Positions 10,331 through 22,000 of a DNA stretch of 64,000 nt are shown here, one piece after another; the first letter of the stretch is position 1; each line of letters starts with the position of its first letter. The notes beneath the pieces were generated by a model. It made no database searches and was not told where the DNA came from. It saw only the letters and a list, made by a program, of their open reading frames with translations. The position numbers and the translations under genes are program-made. The stretch is from Liquidambar formosana (Eukaryota > Streptophyta > Magnoliopsida > Saxifragales > Altingiaceae): positions 48,221,425 through 48,285,424 of the forward strand of contig CM077820.1 of NCBI GenBank assembly GCA_039720395.1. The letters run 5' to 3'.

Positions 10331-11302
10331 AATTTAACTCTAATGAAGGCTTGTATTATTGTCTTGAGAAAGGGAAAAAATTCCTATAAGTGAGTGAGTA
10401 ACGTGTCTGCTTTTAGACTGTAAGATTGGCATATGATGAGATGGACAATTGCAGACCGCTAACTGGAGAAAAATGGAGAGAGAGGGACTGGAGAGGGTCC
10501 AAACCCATACATTAGACAGATGATACTTTAATAGTCCCATGTGCAAAAATATGTGGCAAAATACCATATAAGCGAATCTCTACCACATAGTTTCGACCTT
10601 TTTCAAGATTTTCCTCGAACACTCCGTCCGCAATCCGCAAACAGTTAAAACCTTCCCCTATGAACCCCAAACCCCCACCCTTCTCAGTCTCTCGCCGACC
10701 ATTCCCATCCCCATTCATGGTGTTCTTCTTCTTTCTCCCTTACGTAGTTTACTTTCCTATCCCAATTGAGTTATTAGTCTGTCTTCTAACACCAATAAGC
10801 TCTGCATTTGCCTACTCTGGACGAGTCCGTGGACCCTACAGAGTTATGGTGGGTGGTACATATGCAGAATTGAAGGGTTCAGCTATGAGTGGTACATCTT
10901 CTTTTGCTCGACCCGCAACAATGGCGGTGGCGTCTTCTACACCGCCATTGTTGCCTTCTGAACCATTCATTATTCGCTTCTAGGCCATCGTCGTCTTCTT
11001 CGTGCATTCGCACACATTTTTCCCTTTTTACTAGAATACTTGTACCAAACCGCAATATAATTATACCTTATGATGAGGACCCATGTGAAGACACTGAAGC
11101 TTTTTTTTTTTTTTTTTTTTTGGGAATTTGTCTCTTCAATGTGGTGAATCTCGAGGTTGTTGGCCAAGCACCATAGTTAACGCCATAGCATACAAAGCCG
11201 TGAAGAGTTTGGAAGAGGATAACAGAGATGGGAAGATGAGATGGCGTTTTTCTTCTTGAGATGGTTCAAGTTGGACCCTTTGTACTGTAAAAATGCTCAT
11301 CA
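10331..11302. other. Leader-intron sequence of gene A, unassigned
   Basis: Contains an open frame on + (10660-10983, proline-rich start then a hydrophobic segment) with no recognisable domain, and a run of 21 T near 11101-11121. It has no counterpart in copy B, so it is probably more inserted DNA. Confidence 0.35.
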
Positions 11303-11617
11303 TCTATCTATTATATCTATTATCTATTATTGTTTATCTATTATATCTATTATATATACTATATTTAAGAGTTATGCTAAAATCTCTCCCTCCAAAATTC
11401 TCTTCTCAATTTATTTTTGGTCCACCAATGTTTCTCCCTCTTTTTTTTTTTTTTTTCATAGTAATTTTCTTTTTCATGTCTTTTTATTTTAAAATTTGAA
11501 ACCCTCTCTTAAAAGGTCATCGGTTGTTATTAAGCATAAAAATTGCATTTTTTTTTTCTTTTAACCAATAAGATATTTAGAGTTTGCAATTCCTGCGTAT
11601 CGCGCAGGTCTTGCTAG
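11303..11617 (+). mobile_element. Small non-autonomous Helitron, 315 bp
   Basis: Starts with TC (TCTATCTATTATATC) after host A and ends CTAG before host T. A 3' hairpin CCTGCG...CGCAGG lies about 6 bp before the CTAG end. The paralogous sequence upstream of gene B (23551-23570, TGCTCATTA/TATAAATATT) is the exact empty site, matching TGCTCATCA/TATAAATATT here once the element is removed. Helitrons move by rolling-circle replication and make no target duplication, as seen. No Rep/helicase is encoded. Confidence 0.9.
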
Positions 11618-11886
11618 TATAAATATTTTTAAAACTTTTAAACTATGTTAGGAGATTATTAGATTTTGATTTTAAATTTTTTATTTTATTTAAGCTATCT
11701 TTTGAAATATTATTTTGTTGGTGTTTGATCCTTAGATTTACCTAACTTTACAGTTACCCATTAGTTAATATTTCAAGTTCCTGATTTCAGTCAATAATTT
11801 ATTTATGGCTTTGCAGAAGTAATATAAGTTCCTTATAATCCTGAAATAGTAATTGAAAATTGGATTAAAACCTTCAAGCTTGTGAT

Positions 11887-14800
11887 ATGGCTGGAGAGAA
11901 CGGCTTGGACGGTGATACAAATATGCAGGAGGCCACCACATCAACAAGCCATGCGTCAGTGTTAGGGGTCGAGAAACACTCTGGTGTGAATGGAGATCAA
12001 GAAGTGGAGAACAAGGAAGTGGAGAAAACCAACACAGTTCCATTTCTCAAGCTGTTCTCATCTGCAGATTCAACCGATTTGTTGTTGATGATCGTTGGCA
12101 CGATGGGTTCTATTGGGAATGGAATATGTCGGCCCCTTATGACAGTAATTTTCGGGGAACTGGTTAATTCTTTTGGACAAAATCAAACTCAAAACGTGGT
12201 TGACGTAGTTTCCAAGGTAAAAAAATTTCTGCATAAGCCTTAAATTCCAATTAGTTTCAATCTCTATCATGGCAGTAAAAATGCTCACTATATATACATA
12301 AACATTCATGCACATATCTATATCTATATACACGGTTATGTTGCCATCAGCACGTGTAGATATAAGTTATATCAGCACCATACATTAGGGGTTTTACCCT
12401 TGCATTGGTCCAATGTACCTCATATCCTACTAATACACAAGCTACAACTCTTAATGTGGGTGTCGATATAAGATATATCAGCACGTGCTTACCTGATCAT
12501 CATCCTATCTAACTTATATCAACACATGTTGATGGGAACATAACCATATATATATATTAGCACATGCTGATATATCGGCTACAAACCTACAATTGTTGAT
12601 TACAAACCTACAATTGACTGATTACAAACTTACAATTGATTGACTACAAATGGACGACTTTTAAATAGCTACAAACATCTCATTTCACTGACTACAAACT
12701 TACAATTTACTAATTACAAACCTATAATTGACTGACTACAATCGCCTGCGGGCCACGTAATTGTCTATTTGTAGTCAATTAATTATAAGTTTGTAATCAG
12801 TCAATTGTAGGTTTATAATCAGCAATTGTAAGTTTATAGTTAGCAATTGTAGGTTTGTAGCGTGCTGATAGGATCATGTATATATATATATGCAGGGCTA
12901 TTCAAGTGCGGGATATCCTGAACTATTCCATTCAATCATGGCCGTCCGTGGATGGATGACGCACGTGAGAGCGTGTCGCTCATGGACGACTGTGATTGGA
13001 CGTGATATCCGGGATATCTCGCACATAATCAAAGTTGTATATCAAGGCTATTCAAGTGTGGAATATCCTGGATTATTCCATTCAATTATGGCTGTCCGTG
13101 GATGAGTTGTCCCAAATTTGTTATTAATATGTTACTGGACTAAATTTTTAGGTATCTCTGAAATTTGTCTACTTGGCTATGGGTTCTGGTGTTGCAGCAT
13201 TCCTCCGTAAGCACATTTCAAAACTGAACATTAATTCAAAATTCAACGTTTAGAGAATATGTTAGAACTATTAATTTGATTTTTGGTTGAGTTGATAAAA
13301 TGGTACGTGTTTCTTTTTTTTCTTTTTTTTCCCCCAAAAATAAAAAAACAAAAACAGAGGTGGCTTGCTGGATCGTCACAGGCGAGAGACAGGCTGCACA
13401 GATAAGGAATATATATTTGAAAACTATATTGAGACAAGATATCGTATTCTTTGATAAGGAATCAAATACGGGAGAAGTTGTTGGGAGGATGTCCGGTGAC
13501 ACTGTTCTCATACAAGATGCCATGGGTGAGAAGGTACTACTAGTACATCAACCCTTAAACAATTGGGGGAACAAAAAAGGTAGTCTAAATTTGATTATTG
13601 ATTTTTTATTTTTTTTGCAGGTTGGAAAATTTCTACAGCTGATATCAACATTTATTGGAGGATTTATGATAGCATTCATCAAAGGGTGGCTTCTCACCCT
13701 GGTTATTTTAACCTCCATTCCTCTTCTTGTGACTGCTGGTGGATTTATGGCTGTCTCCATATCCAAGATGGCAAGCCATGGACAAAGTGCTTATGCAAAA
13801 GGAGCAAATATAGTAGAACAGACGATTGGCTCAATTAGAACCGTATGTCAATTAGCTAGAATTACATATACATGCATGTGGAATAATAGACTTTTGTATT
13901 TCAGCAAAAGTGTGTTTGGTTTTGCTGCGCACTTTAGTTTTCAGTGAAAGTATGATTGCCATTTGTCTTTTTTTATTGTAGGTTGCGTCCTTTACTGGGG
14001 AGAAACAAGCTATAATTAACTATAACAACTCTCTATTAGATGCCTACAAGTCAGGTGTCAATGAAGGTTTGGCTGCTGGATTAGGTACTGGCTCAGTGAT
14101 GTTTATTGTTTTCGGCAGCTTTGGTTTGGCGGTATATTTTGGTGCAAAGCTGATAATCGAAAAAAGTTACAATGGGGGTGACGTGACCAACATAATTTTT
14201 GCCATGATGCTCAGTTCCGTGTGAGTTGTGATTCGAATATCTACGGCTTCCAAAACCTTATTTACATCCTAAATCATGTTATAGTTTTAATTCTTCCCAT
14301 AAACTGAAAATACCTAGCCCTTGTGCTTAAATTTTTAAATTTACCTCTTGCAAGATGTAACCCATTCATTTATTTATAAACCTTTTTGGAAACATGGATG
14401 AATCAGGTCTCTAGGGCAGGCATCTCCTTGCATGAGTGCCTTTGCTGCTGGTCAAGCTGCAGCATTCAAGATGTTTGAGACAATCAATAGGAAGCCGGAA
14501 ATAGATGCTTATGACACCAGGGGAACAGTGTTGGATGACATTCGTGGAGATATCGATTTAAGAGATGTTTCTTTTAGTTATCCCGCAAGACTGGATGAGC
14601 AAATATTTGATGGGTTCTCTCTTTCCATCCCTAGTGGCACAACCACAGCCTTGGTTGGACAGAGTGGAAGCGGGAAATCAACTGTGATCAGTTTGATAGA
14701 GAGATTTTATGATCCTCAAGCTGGTGAGGTTCTTATAGATGGTATTAATCTAAAAGAGTTTCAGCTCAAATGGATTAGGGAGAAAATCGGTCTTGTTAGC

Positions 14801-17800
14801 CAGGAACCCGTTTTATTAACATGTAGCATTAAGGATAATATTGCATATGGGAAGGATGGTGCAAGTATTGAAGAGATAAGAGCTGCAGCTGAGCTTGCAA
14901 ATGCTGCAAAGTTTATTGATAAACTGCCACAGGTTCTAACATCTTTTCCCATTTGGTTATTCTTTTGTCTACTATCTTCACTTTTATAAACACGGGAATT
15001 AAAATTGTCATTTTACCTAAAGGATTTTTTATTTTTTTATTTTTTTATTTTTTTATTTTTATTTTTTAACAAAATTAAATTAATTAAATTAAATTCAGGG
15101 ACTAGATACCTTGGTTGGTGAGCATGGAACTCAGTTGTCTGGGGGACAGAAACAGAGAGTTGCTATAGCAAGAGCAATTTTGAAGGACCCGCGAATTCTA
15201 CTTCTAGATGAAGCTACAAGTGCGCTTGATGCAGGATCAGAGAGGATTGTGCAAGAGGCGTTGGACAGGATTATGGTCAACCGAACTACTGTCATTGTTG
15301 CTCATCGTTTGAGCACAGTGAGGAATGCCAACATGATTGCTGTCATTCATCGAGGAAAGATGATAGAAAAAGGTATCTTATTATTATAACCGAACACCAG
15401 TAAAGTTGATGCCGTCACATAACCCACCTAGGTTTTTTATTTTGTTTTCTGGGAAAATTCTTGGTGTTGGGGGAATTGTGACATTTCCTCTGGAAATTTG
15501 AAATCCCAAACAACACATACCTCTTGAATCCAAAATTTTTTACCATGGCTGGGAAAGAGCTAGAAAGTATGATGCATGAGATCGCATTATTGTCAATTTC
15601 ATCAGGCTCACACTCAGAACTGCTCAAGGATCCTGAAGGCGCATACTCTCAGCTTATACATTTGCAAGAAGTGAATGAAGAGTCAGAACGACAACGAGAT
15701 AACCAAGACAAACCAGAATTTAGTGTGGAATTTGGCAAACAGTCAAGTCAAAAAATGTCACACATACGATCCATAAGTCGTGGATCAGCAGTAGTAAACA
15801 ACAGCCCCCACTCATTGTCAGTCTCTTTTGACCTACCAACAGAACTCGACATTCAGGAAAGTGCATTTGCAGATGTTGAAGCCCCTCCCCAGATTCCATC
15901 GCAAAAGCCTCTGCAAGTCTCAATCCGCCGCCTTGCCTATCTGAACAAGCCAGAGATTCCAATGTTGCTACTGGGATCCATATCTGCAATTGTTAATGGT
16001 TCAATACTTCCAATTTTTAGTATACTACTTTCAAGTATAATAAAAATATTTTATGAGCCCCCACATGAATTAAGAAAGGATTCAAAGTTTTGGGCACTGA
16101 TTTTTTTGGCCCTTGGACTGGTGTCTTTGCTGGTGCTTCCATTGAGGGCGTATTTCTTTTCTGTGGCTGGGTGTAAGTTAATAAAACGTATTAGATTGAT
16201 GTGCTTTGAGAAGGTAATTCACATGGAGGTGGGTTGGTTTGATGATCCTGAACACTCGAGTGGAGCAATTGGTGCCAGGCTCTCTGCTGATGCAGCAAGT
16301 GTTCGCGCTCTAGTTGGAGATGCACTTGGTCTGCTTGTTCAAAACTCTGCATCAGCAGCTGCAGGTTTGGGCATTGCTTTTGCAACAAGTTGGCAGTTGT
16401 CAGTCATTATCCTTCTTTTGCTACCTCTCATAGGAGTCAATGGATATGTTCAACAAAAGTTTATGAAAGGATTCAGTTCAGATGCAAAGGTTTGTTTTTA
16501 TGGCTGCAAATACGCTAAAAACGTCTTCTAATTTTAAAGTGAAGTTTCCCGTTTGAAGCACCAAATTAAGAAACTATCTAATGTCGGTCTATATGGTTGC
16601 AGATGATGTTTGTGGAAGCAAGCCAAGTTGTGAATGATGCGGTGGGGAGTATAAGAACAGTTTCTTCTTTCTGTGCTGAAGAGAAGGTGATGCAACTATA
16701 CAAAAATAAATGTGAAGGCCCTATGAAAACAGGGATAAGGCAAGGGTTGATCGATGGGGTAGGTTTTGGGGTATCCTCGGCCTTGCTATATTTTGCCTAT
16801 GCAACCACCTTCTATGCAGGAGCACACCTCGTTCAGGATGGAAAAACAACGTTCTCAGATGTTTTCCGTGTAAGTATTGAGTTTGATTTGACTTTGTATA
16901 TCTATTTGGTTCATCCACTTATAGTTTAGGGTTTTTGGTTGGATTCTACTAATATGGAGAGCAAGTCGTCATCATTTTTTGAGCCCATTTTTTTTGTAAG
17001 CCTTTCTTTGTTATCCACACGACATGCCCATTCTTATCTTGTTAGACCTACATATGAGGGGGAGTGTTGGGAAGTCCAACATCCCACATCGTTTAATGAA
17101 ATCCCACATCCAACGTCTTTTAATTATTGAGTTTTGATATGGATTCATATAGCTGTTTGGGCCATCCTCTTAACAACTTAAGCTTCTGGGTTGAAAACTC
17201 AATAATAATTGAAATATACTCATCCAAGCAAAATTATAGTATTTAAAGTTATTTATCCTTGTCATTCTGCATGAGCTGCTGGCAGGTTTTCTTTGCTTTT
17301 ACCATGGCAGCTCTTGGAATTTCTCAATCGAGTTCCTTGGGTCCTGATTCTAGCAAAGCCAAGATTGCCGCTGCTTCCATATTTGCAATTCTAGACCAGG
17401 AATCAAATATAGACCCTAGTGATGAGTCCGGGATTACATTAGAAAATGTGAAGGGAGAGATTGAACTTCGACATGTAAGCTTTAAGTATCCGACTAGGCC
17501 AGATATTCACATTTTCCAAGACCTCTGCTTAACAATTCGCTCAGGCAAGGTATGCAAACTTTTTGTTGTTCCAATCGTTGTTTTAACTTCTGTTATTTTC
17601 AGGGTAGTTAGTACTATATGCATCAACTCTCTATATAAACTTTCTGCATCAACTTATGTGGCTGATGCTGTGACACTGACTAATTAAAGAAATAATGAAC
17701 CATCTGACCACATCTCATTTGCAATGTGAGTTGATGCAGTGAATTTGTACAAATAGTTTTTCTTTCCATCAAACAACATATGCCTTTTTAATATTTCAAC

Positions 17801-19229
17801 TTTTATTAATCCAGTCCAAGTTTTATTAGTGTGAATCGAACGTTTTTTTTGTTCTTTTGTTTTTTTGAAGTCGCTTGCTCTGGTTGGAGAAAGTGGGAGT
17901 GGGAAATCGACGGTGATCTCTTTGTTGCAGAGATTTTACGATCCTAATTCAGGACACATTACACTCGATGGAACTGAAATTCAAAAGCTCCAGCTCAAGT
18001 GGTTGAGGCAACAGATGGGTCTTGTAAGCCAAGAACCTATTTTATTCAATGACACAATCCGTGCCAACATTGCATATGGAAAGGAAGGAAATGCAACCGA
18101 GGCAGAAATATTATCTGCATCAGAGTTGGCAAATGCCCATACGTTCATAAGTGGGTTACAACAGGTTAGAGAACCGACCGTGAAGTAGTTTACAAACAAA
18201 TATCCATTAATAGGGACATTTCTTACCACTATATGGGTGTAATAGGCCAATTAGTCTAGGTTTGAGTCTCGGGGCAGTATAGTGACGTGTTCTTGCCTTT
18301 AATAGTCTTAACTCTTACGTTGGAACTACTAACCCTCGATGGGAATGATGCTAGGCTAGGACTCATCCGGCTTGATGGAGCGCCGGTGGTTCTCCCTCGG
18401 TGAGCCCGTCTAGGTCCTTCCTATAATTGGTTCCTCAAAGGGTTTATTTATTTACTTTTATTTAATTTTATTTTTTGCTAAGGTTAAGATAGCACGTAAG
18501 ATTGAGCTTATCCCTTGCTAACTTAGATTAGTGACAGATATTTGACCATCACCAACCTTGGCGCCTCGGATAAATAAAAACCTGGTGACAGATATTTAAT
18601 CATCAGGAACGATTAGCGACAGATAACAGACTGTCACTAAAATCCTTGATTAATGATCACTTAGGGCTAATGGGCTACTTTGGTCATGCCTAGTTAGGAT
18701 CGCCATGACTGGTTTCCTCTCTTACCCCTTTTCACTTAGTTCAAAAGAAAAAATAGAAAATGAGTGACTAAATCACTAAATTAAGCACCATCGATTACTT
18801 TCTTGTAAGCTTTCCATATAAGAATTGAAATCCTCTCACTTCTTTGCTATCCGTCCAACCATGAAAATGCAGGGATATGATACCACGGTTGGAGAGCGAG
18901 GAGTCCAACTGTCTGGAGGCCAGAAGCAACGGGTAGCCATTGCACGAGCTATATTGAAGAGTCCAAAGATATTACTACTAGATGAGGCTACCAGTGCATT
19001 GGATGCTGAATCCGAGCGAGTGGTTCAAGAAGCATTGGACCGAATCATGGTGAACCGGACCACAGTCGTGGTTGCCCATCGATTATCTACAATCAAGAAT
19101 GTCGATATTATTGCAGTGGTTAAAAATGGAGCTATAGTTGAGAAAGGAGAGCATGAAACTCTCATCAATGTCCAAGATGGTGTTTATGCCTCCTTAGTAG
19201 CACTTCACACCACTGCGTCAACCTCATAA
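11887..19229 (+). CDS. ABCB11-like: ABC transporter B family, full-length (gene A; ABCB4/11/21-like)
   Basis: Twelve coding exons: 11887-12216, 13152-13206, 13358-13533, 13621-13842, 13982-14220, 14407-14932, 15099-15372, 15606-16489, 16603-16869, 17286-17549, 17871-18164, 18873-19229. All introns are GT-AG and the total, 3888 nt, is open (1295 aa), the usual size of the family. Layout is TMD1-NBD1-TMD2-NBD2. NBD1: Walker [10 protein letters not shown] about residue 425, LSGGQ about 529, Walker [13 protein letters not shown] about 549. NBD2: GESGSGKST about 1085, LSGGQ about 1190, Walker B about 1210. All ATP-site motifs look intact. Plant relatives are ATP-driven plasma-membrane transporters, some for auxin; the substrate here is unknown. 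The start is fixed by MAGENGLD, shared with gene B. Odd points: LLTCS replaces the LFTSS of gene B after the NBD1 Q-loop, and SSV replaces TGSM at the end of exon 5. Confidence 0.93.
12334..12545. mobile_element. MITE in intron 1 of gene A
   Basis: The ends GGTTATGTTGCCATCAGCAC and, on the reverse strand, GGTTATGTTCCCATCAACAC/T form an approximately 38-bp TIR continuing as GTAGATATAAGTTA. Flanks are AT-rich, so the target duplication is ambiguous. The intron is 935 bp here but 177 bp in gene B, which lacks this block. A relative with the same GTGTTGATATAA-type TIR lies at 36097-36266. Confidence 0.7.
12560..12880. repeat. Large foldback hairpin in intron 1 of gene A
   Basis: The left arm has tandem about 20-bp units of the form TACAAACTTACAATTGACTG; the right arm has their reverse complements (CAGTCAATTGTAGGTTTATA). 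The arms begin GCTGATATATCGGCTACAAAC and end GTTTGTAGCGTGCTGATA, so the whole block can fold on itself. Absent from gene B. Confidence 0.7.
12893..13105. repeat. Direct repeat of about 60 bp in intron 1 of gene A
   Basis: 12896-12955 and 13046-13105 are near-identical (GGCTATTCAAGTG..., ending GTCCGTGGATG). They enclose a segment with inverted GATATCC/GGATATC motifs. A related block in the other orientation occurs downstream of gene B near 32500-32600. Probably a MITE-type insertion. Confidence 0.5.
16875..17205 (+). mobile_element. Degraded TRIM-type retroelement in intron 9 of gene A
   Basis: A truncated LTR-like stretch starts about 5 nt after the exon 9 donor. It is followed by a TGG-type primer-binding-site remnant near 16954 (ATATGGAGAGCAAG; gene B keeps TGGTATTAGAGC), then GAGGGGGAG and a TGTTGGGAAGTCC LTR start at about 17066. 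The same arrangement is in intron 9 of gene B, so the insertion is older than the gene duplication. The intact relative is at 60564-60880. Confidence 0.65.
18240..18800. repeat. Repeat-derived sequence in intron 11 of gene A (possible SINE)
   Basis: The segment shares extended similarity with intron 11 of gene B (31260-31800). A GGTTTGAGTCTC box near 18260 resembles a Pol III B box and could be a tRNA-derived SINE, but no clear A box or tail is seen. Repeated GTGACAGATATTT / CGACAGATAACAGAC.GTCACTAAAATCC motifs follow. Confidence 0.35.
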
Positions 19230-20808
19230 GCTTCTTGTTATTGTCCTTGTTTTTATGGTTTCGTTGAAGGATGTTTTTCTAATTTTCTCCTAGCCTCTAT
19301 TTGGTTTTTGGAAGGTTGGAGGGAAAGGAAAAGAAAATAACTGAAATTGCTTATATTGCTTAATAAAGGATACAATTTATAAGCAATTTCAAGTATTTTC
19401 CTTTCTTTTCCCTCCAATTTTTCAATATCCAAACTGAGTCTTAAATAATGGAGTGTCACTTGTTTCCTCATTTGACTTTTGGTAAATATTGTTATTCGAA
19501 ACGAAATAGCAGAGTATTTTCAGCAATTATAATCGATAATATCATCATAGATTTTGACTTTATGTATATGTAAATATGTTAAATTGAACAAAAAATAGAT
19601 ATAAAAAATAAAACATTACAAACTAAAAAAAAAAAAAACTAATGAAGTTTGTTTAATGTAATGTAAAATATTGAGAACATACATTGTGTATGCAGATAAA
19701 ATCATTTACTTAGCTAATATTTTTCTATTCATTGAAGTGGTGGAACAAACAAATCTCACGAAGAGCCTTTATGAGGAAGGTATGTGGGTGTTCACTAGTA
19801 GTCTACTAGATCTAGAAGAGATATACCATGAATATAAAATGGAAGCCAGCTTGGTGTATTCTAGGTGGCAATGGTTTTGCTCATGGAGGTGAGCTCTCAA
19901 GAATGCCTCTTTTTCTTGGTTGGTTGCTTACTTTCTGTTGGTTGCCCTAAGAGTGGTTCAACACATTCTGTTTATGCTTAGGATTGAAAAGTTGGAAATG
20001 ATCCACAAAAAGATGTTTTTTTTTTTTTTGAGCTAAAAGATTTCCCGCTTGATGCAGCATTCAAACGAAGGGCCTCAACGTTCGAAGGTTAGGTAAACTA
20101 GAGCTAGACATACTCTCGGGCAACCCAATGCTCGAATGACAAGGCTTGTCGTTCAAACGATGAATGACCTGAGAGTAAGGGAAACTCTTGGACAGTCCAT
20201 TGTTCGAACGTTTTTGAACGAGGATAATTGAATATTTGCATTTTTCGTTCTTCCTTTTGATACTTTTATATATTTGTATGAATGATATAGAGACTGTAGA
20301 CATTAATGATATTGCAAGATAGCTCTTAAGCTTGCCAATATCATTTCCCTATTTCTATCTTCGTTAGTGTTTTGCCTTGAACGGTTGAACCAAGTCACCA
20401 ACCAATGGTATGCTTTTTTTGATTCAGCCATTCAGGTCTCTAATATAAAGTGCATGTTTTCCAACTATTTTTGCAACTATTTTGGGGATCTGATTACAGA
20501 AATGTCACATATGCTACATTATCATATTTATTACTCTTCACTTTGAATCCATCCAACCACTATAAATTTAGTTATAAAAAAAAAAAAAAAAAAAGGATAA
20601 ATTGCAGAAAAGATCAACGGATTACCCCCTAATGTTCAAAATCATGCATTGTCCCCCAAAATTTTTAATTTCTTTCAATTAATCATACCGTTAACATTAG
20701 TCACCGTTTACACAAAACGATGAAAAATAGTCCTATGATATTCATGCGATTTTCTTGTCTTTTTGCATAAATGGCGTTTAATTGAAAGAAATTAAAAAAT
20801 TGGGATCT
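19230..20808. other. Intergenic between ABCB genes A and B
   Basis: The first about 260 bp match the region after gene B. A MITE lies at 19303-19443. 20040-20230 carries several GTTCGAACG-like motifs resembling a degraded LTR. 20655-20805 has an inverted repeat (TTTTTAATTTCTTTCAATTAA and its complement), probably another MITE. A short ORF at 19671-19892 has no recognisable domain. Confidence 0.5.
19303..19443. mobile_element. MITE in the 3' flank of gene A (shared with gene B)
   Basis: The ends CCTCTATTTGGTTTTTGGA and, reversed, GACTCAGTTTGGATATTGA begin an approximately 60-bp TIR through a GGAGGGAAAGGAAAAG purine block. The copy at 32314-32436 downstream of gene B has lost part of the loop, so this insertion predates the duplication. 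It may be in the 3' UTR of both genes. Confidence 0.65.
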
Positions 20809-21331
20809 AGTGGCCCAATTTTCCAATAAGCTATTGAGATGTGTTAACCAAGCAGTTGATACACATGAGGCCCCATAAATTAAAATAAGAATCACAGATG
20901 TGAACCCAGCAATTGATACATTATCTTTTGGCCTTACAAAGCAATAATCCATCATATAGTCCAAAATGCCACAATAATAAACTCCTTTCTAGTCAATAGT
21001 TGAGGTAGTAAAATTAAATAATTAGCAATGAGAGAGATTGTCTTACCAATCATCTTACCACTAAGATACTTATGCTCAGAATCTTCTGAAATTCTGGCTC
21101 CATTAGTATGACTTTTCTAGAGGCTCACAATCATCTTGATATTCTATAGTTAGGGCCAGCTTGATACAAGTCGAGGCCTAAGGCAAAATTTTTAGATGAG
21201 ATTAAAATATTTAATACAATAATATAAATAAGAATTGATATAGTAAAATTTTCTACGTAAAATTTATTTTCTTTACTATCTACATGCCACAAAGAAGAGA
21301 GAAAAAAAGTGGCTACTTTTCACTATTCTTA

Positions 21332-21530
21332 TGGCACATTTGTTTGGATGGAATCGAGGAGAATCAAAATGGAATAGAATGAGATTTCAATGATGAAAGT
21401 GACCTTTCATCATTGAAATCGATGGAATTGGAGAAAAATCAGAATAGAATGAAATGAGATTTCAATGATGAACTCAAAATCTCATTGCATCCCATTCTGG
21501 TTCCCTGATTCGATCCAAACAAACGTGCCC
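21332..21530. mobile_element. Tourist-like (PIF/Harbinger) MITE, TSD TTA
   Basis: TTA lies on both sides (21329-21331, 21531-21533). The termini TGGCACATTTGTTTGGATGG and, reversed, GGGCACGTTTGTTTGGATCG are inverted. The interior has repeated GAATAGAATGA/GATTTCAATGATGAA motifs. A 3-bp TTA duplication and a GGGCAC-type end fit Tourist elements. A related element is at 51181-51386. Confidence 0.75.
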
Positions 21531-21881
21531 TTAGGAGTATTCTATTTTATTGGGGCCGGGCAGTAGTCTAAGTTACCTAGTGATTGAGCCATTTGTGTCC
21601 ATAGCAATAGCACCCTTGATAGAAGCCATCGAAAATAAGTTACATGCAAGAAAACAAAACCCCCACAAAAAGAATCTCCACAAGAGAATAGAGAGGTAAA
21701 GATGGCAAAATCACAAAGAAACAAGCAGAACGAATGACGAAAGAGTTGGAAAATTTTTCAAGTGTCTACCGTGCGCTCCACCGTGCGCTCCTTCATGAGG
21801 AAAACACCAGACAGAGAAAGTCCCGCAGGACAGTTTCGATCACTAGTTGAGTAGGTCAAGTGTAATTCTTTGGGTTCGTTT

Positions 21882-21888
21882 TATATAA
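21882..21888 (+). promoter_or_regulatory. Probable TATA box of ABCB gene B
   Basis: TATATAA in TTCGTTTTATATAATAT, paralogous to 6366-6372. The leader exon would end at the donor at 22001. Inferred from position and conservation. Confidence 0.5.
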
Positions 21889-22000
21889 TATATGGTAGTC
21901 GGAGGCTATAACGAGGCTTTGCAGGTACTCTAGGCAACGACAACGGAAAATTTTTTTTCCCAAAAGGGATGGTCCTTTCAGCAACCCTTTTGATCGTTCG

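Larger units (their letters stand above)
5058..19490 (+). repeat. Segmental duplication, unit 1 (contains ABCB gene A)
   Basis: Similarity to unit 2 (20809-32480) begins at GGGATCTAGTGG.CCAATT (about 5058 vs 20809). It runs through the TATA/leader exon region, all 12 coding exons and their introns, and the 3' MITE. Unit 1 is enlarged mainly by insertions between 6600 and 11617 and in intron 1. Confidence 0.85.

Noticed and set aside
13300..13947. A 215-residue ORF across exons 3-4 of ABCB gene A as an independent protein
   Set aside because: It reads through the intron at 13534-13620. Splicing at GT-AG sites gives the conserved ABCB sequence in frame.
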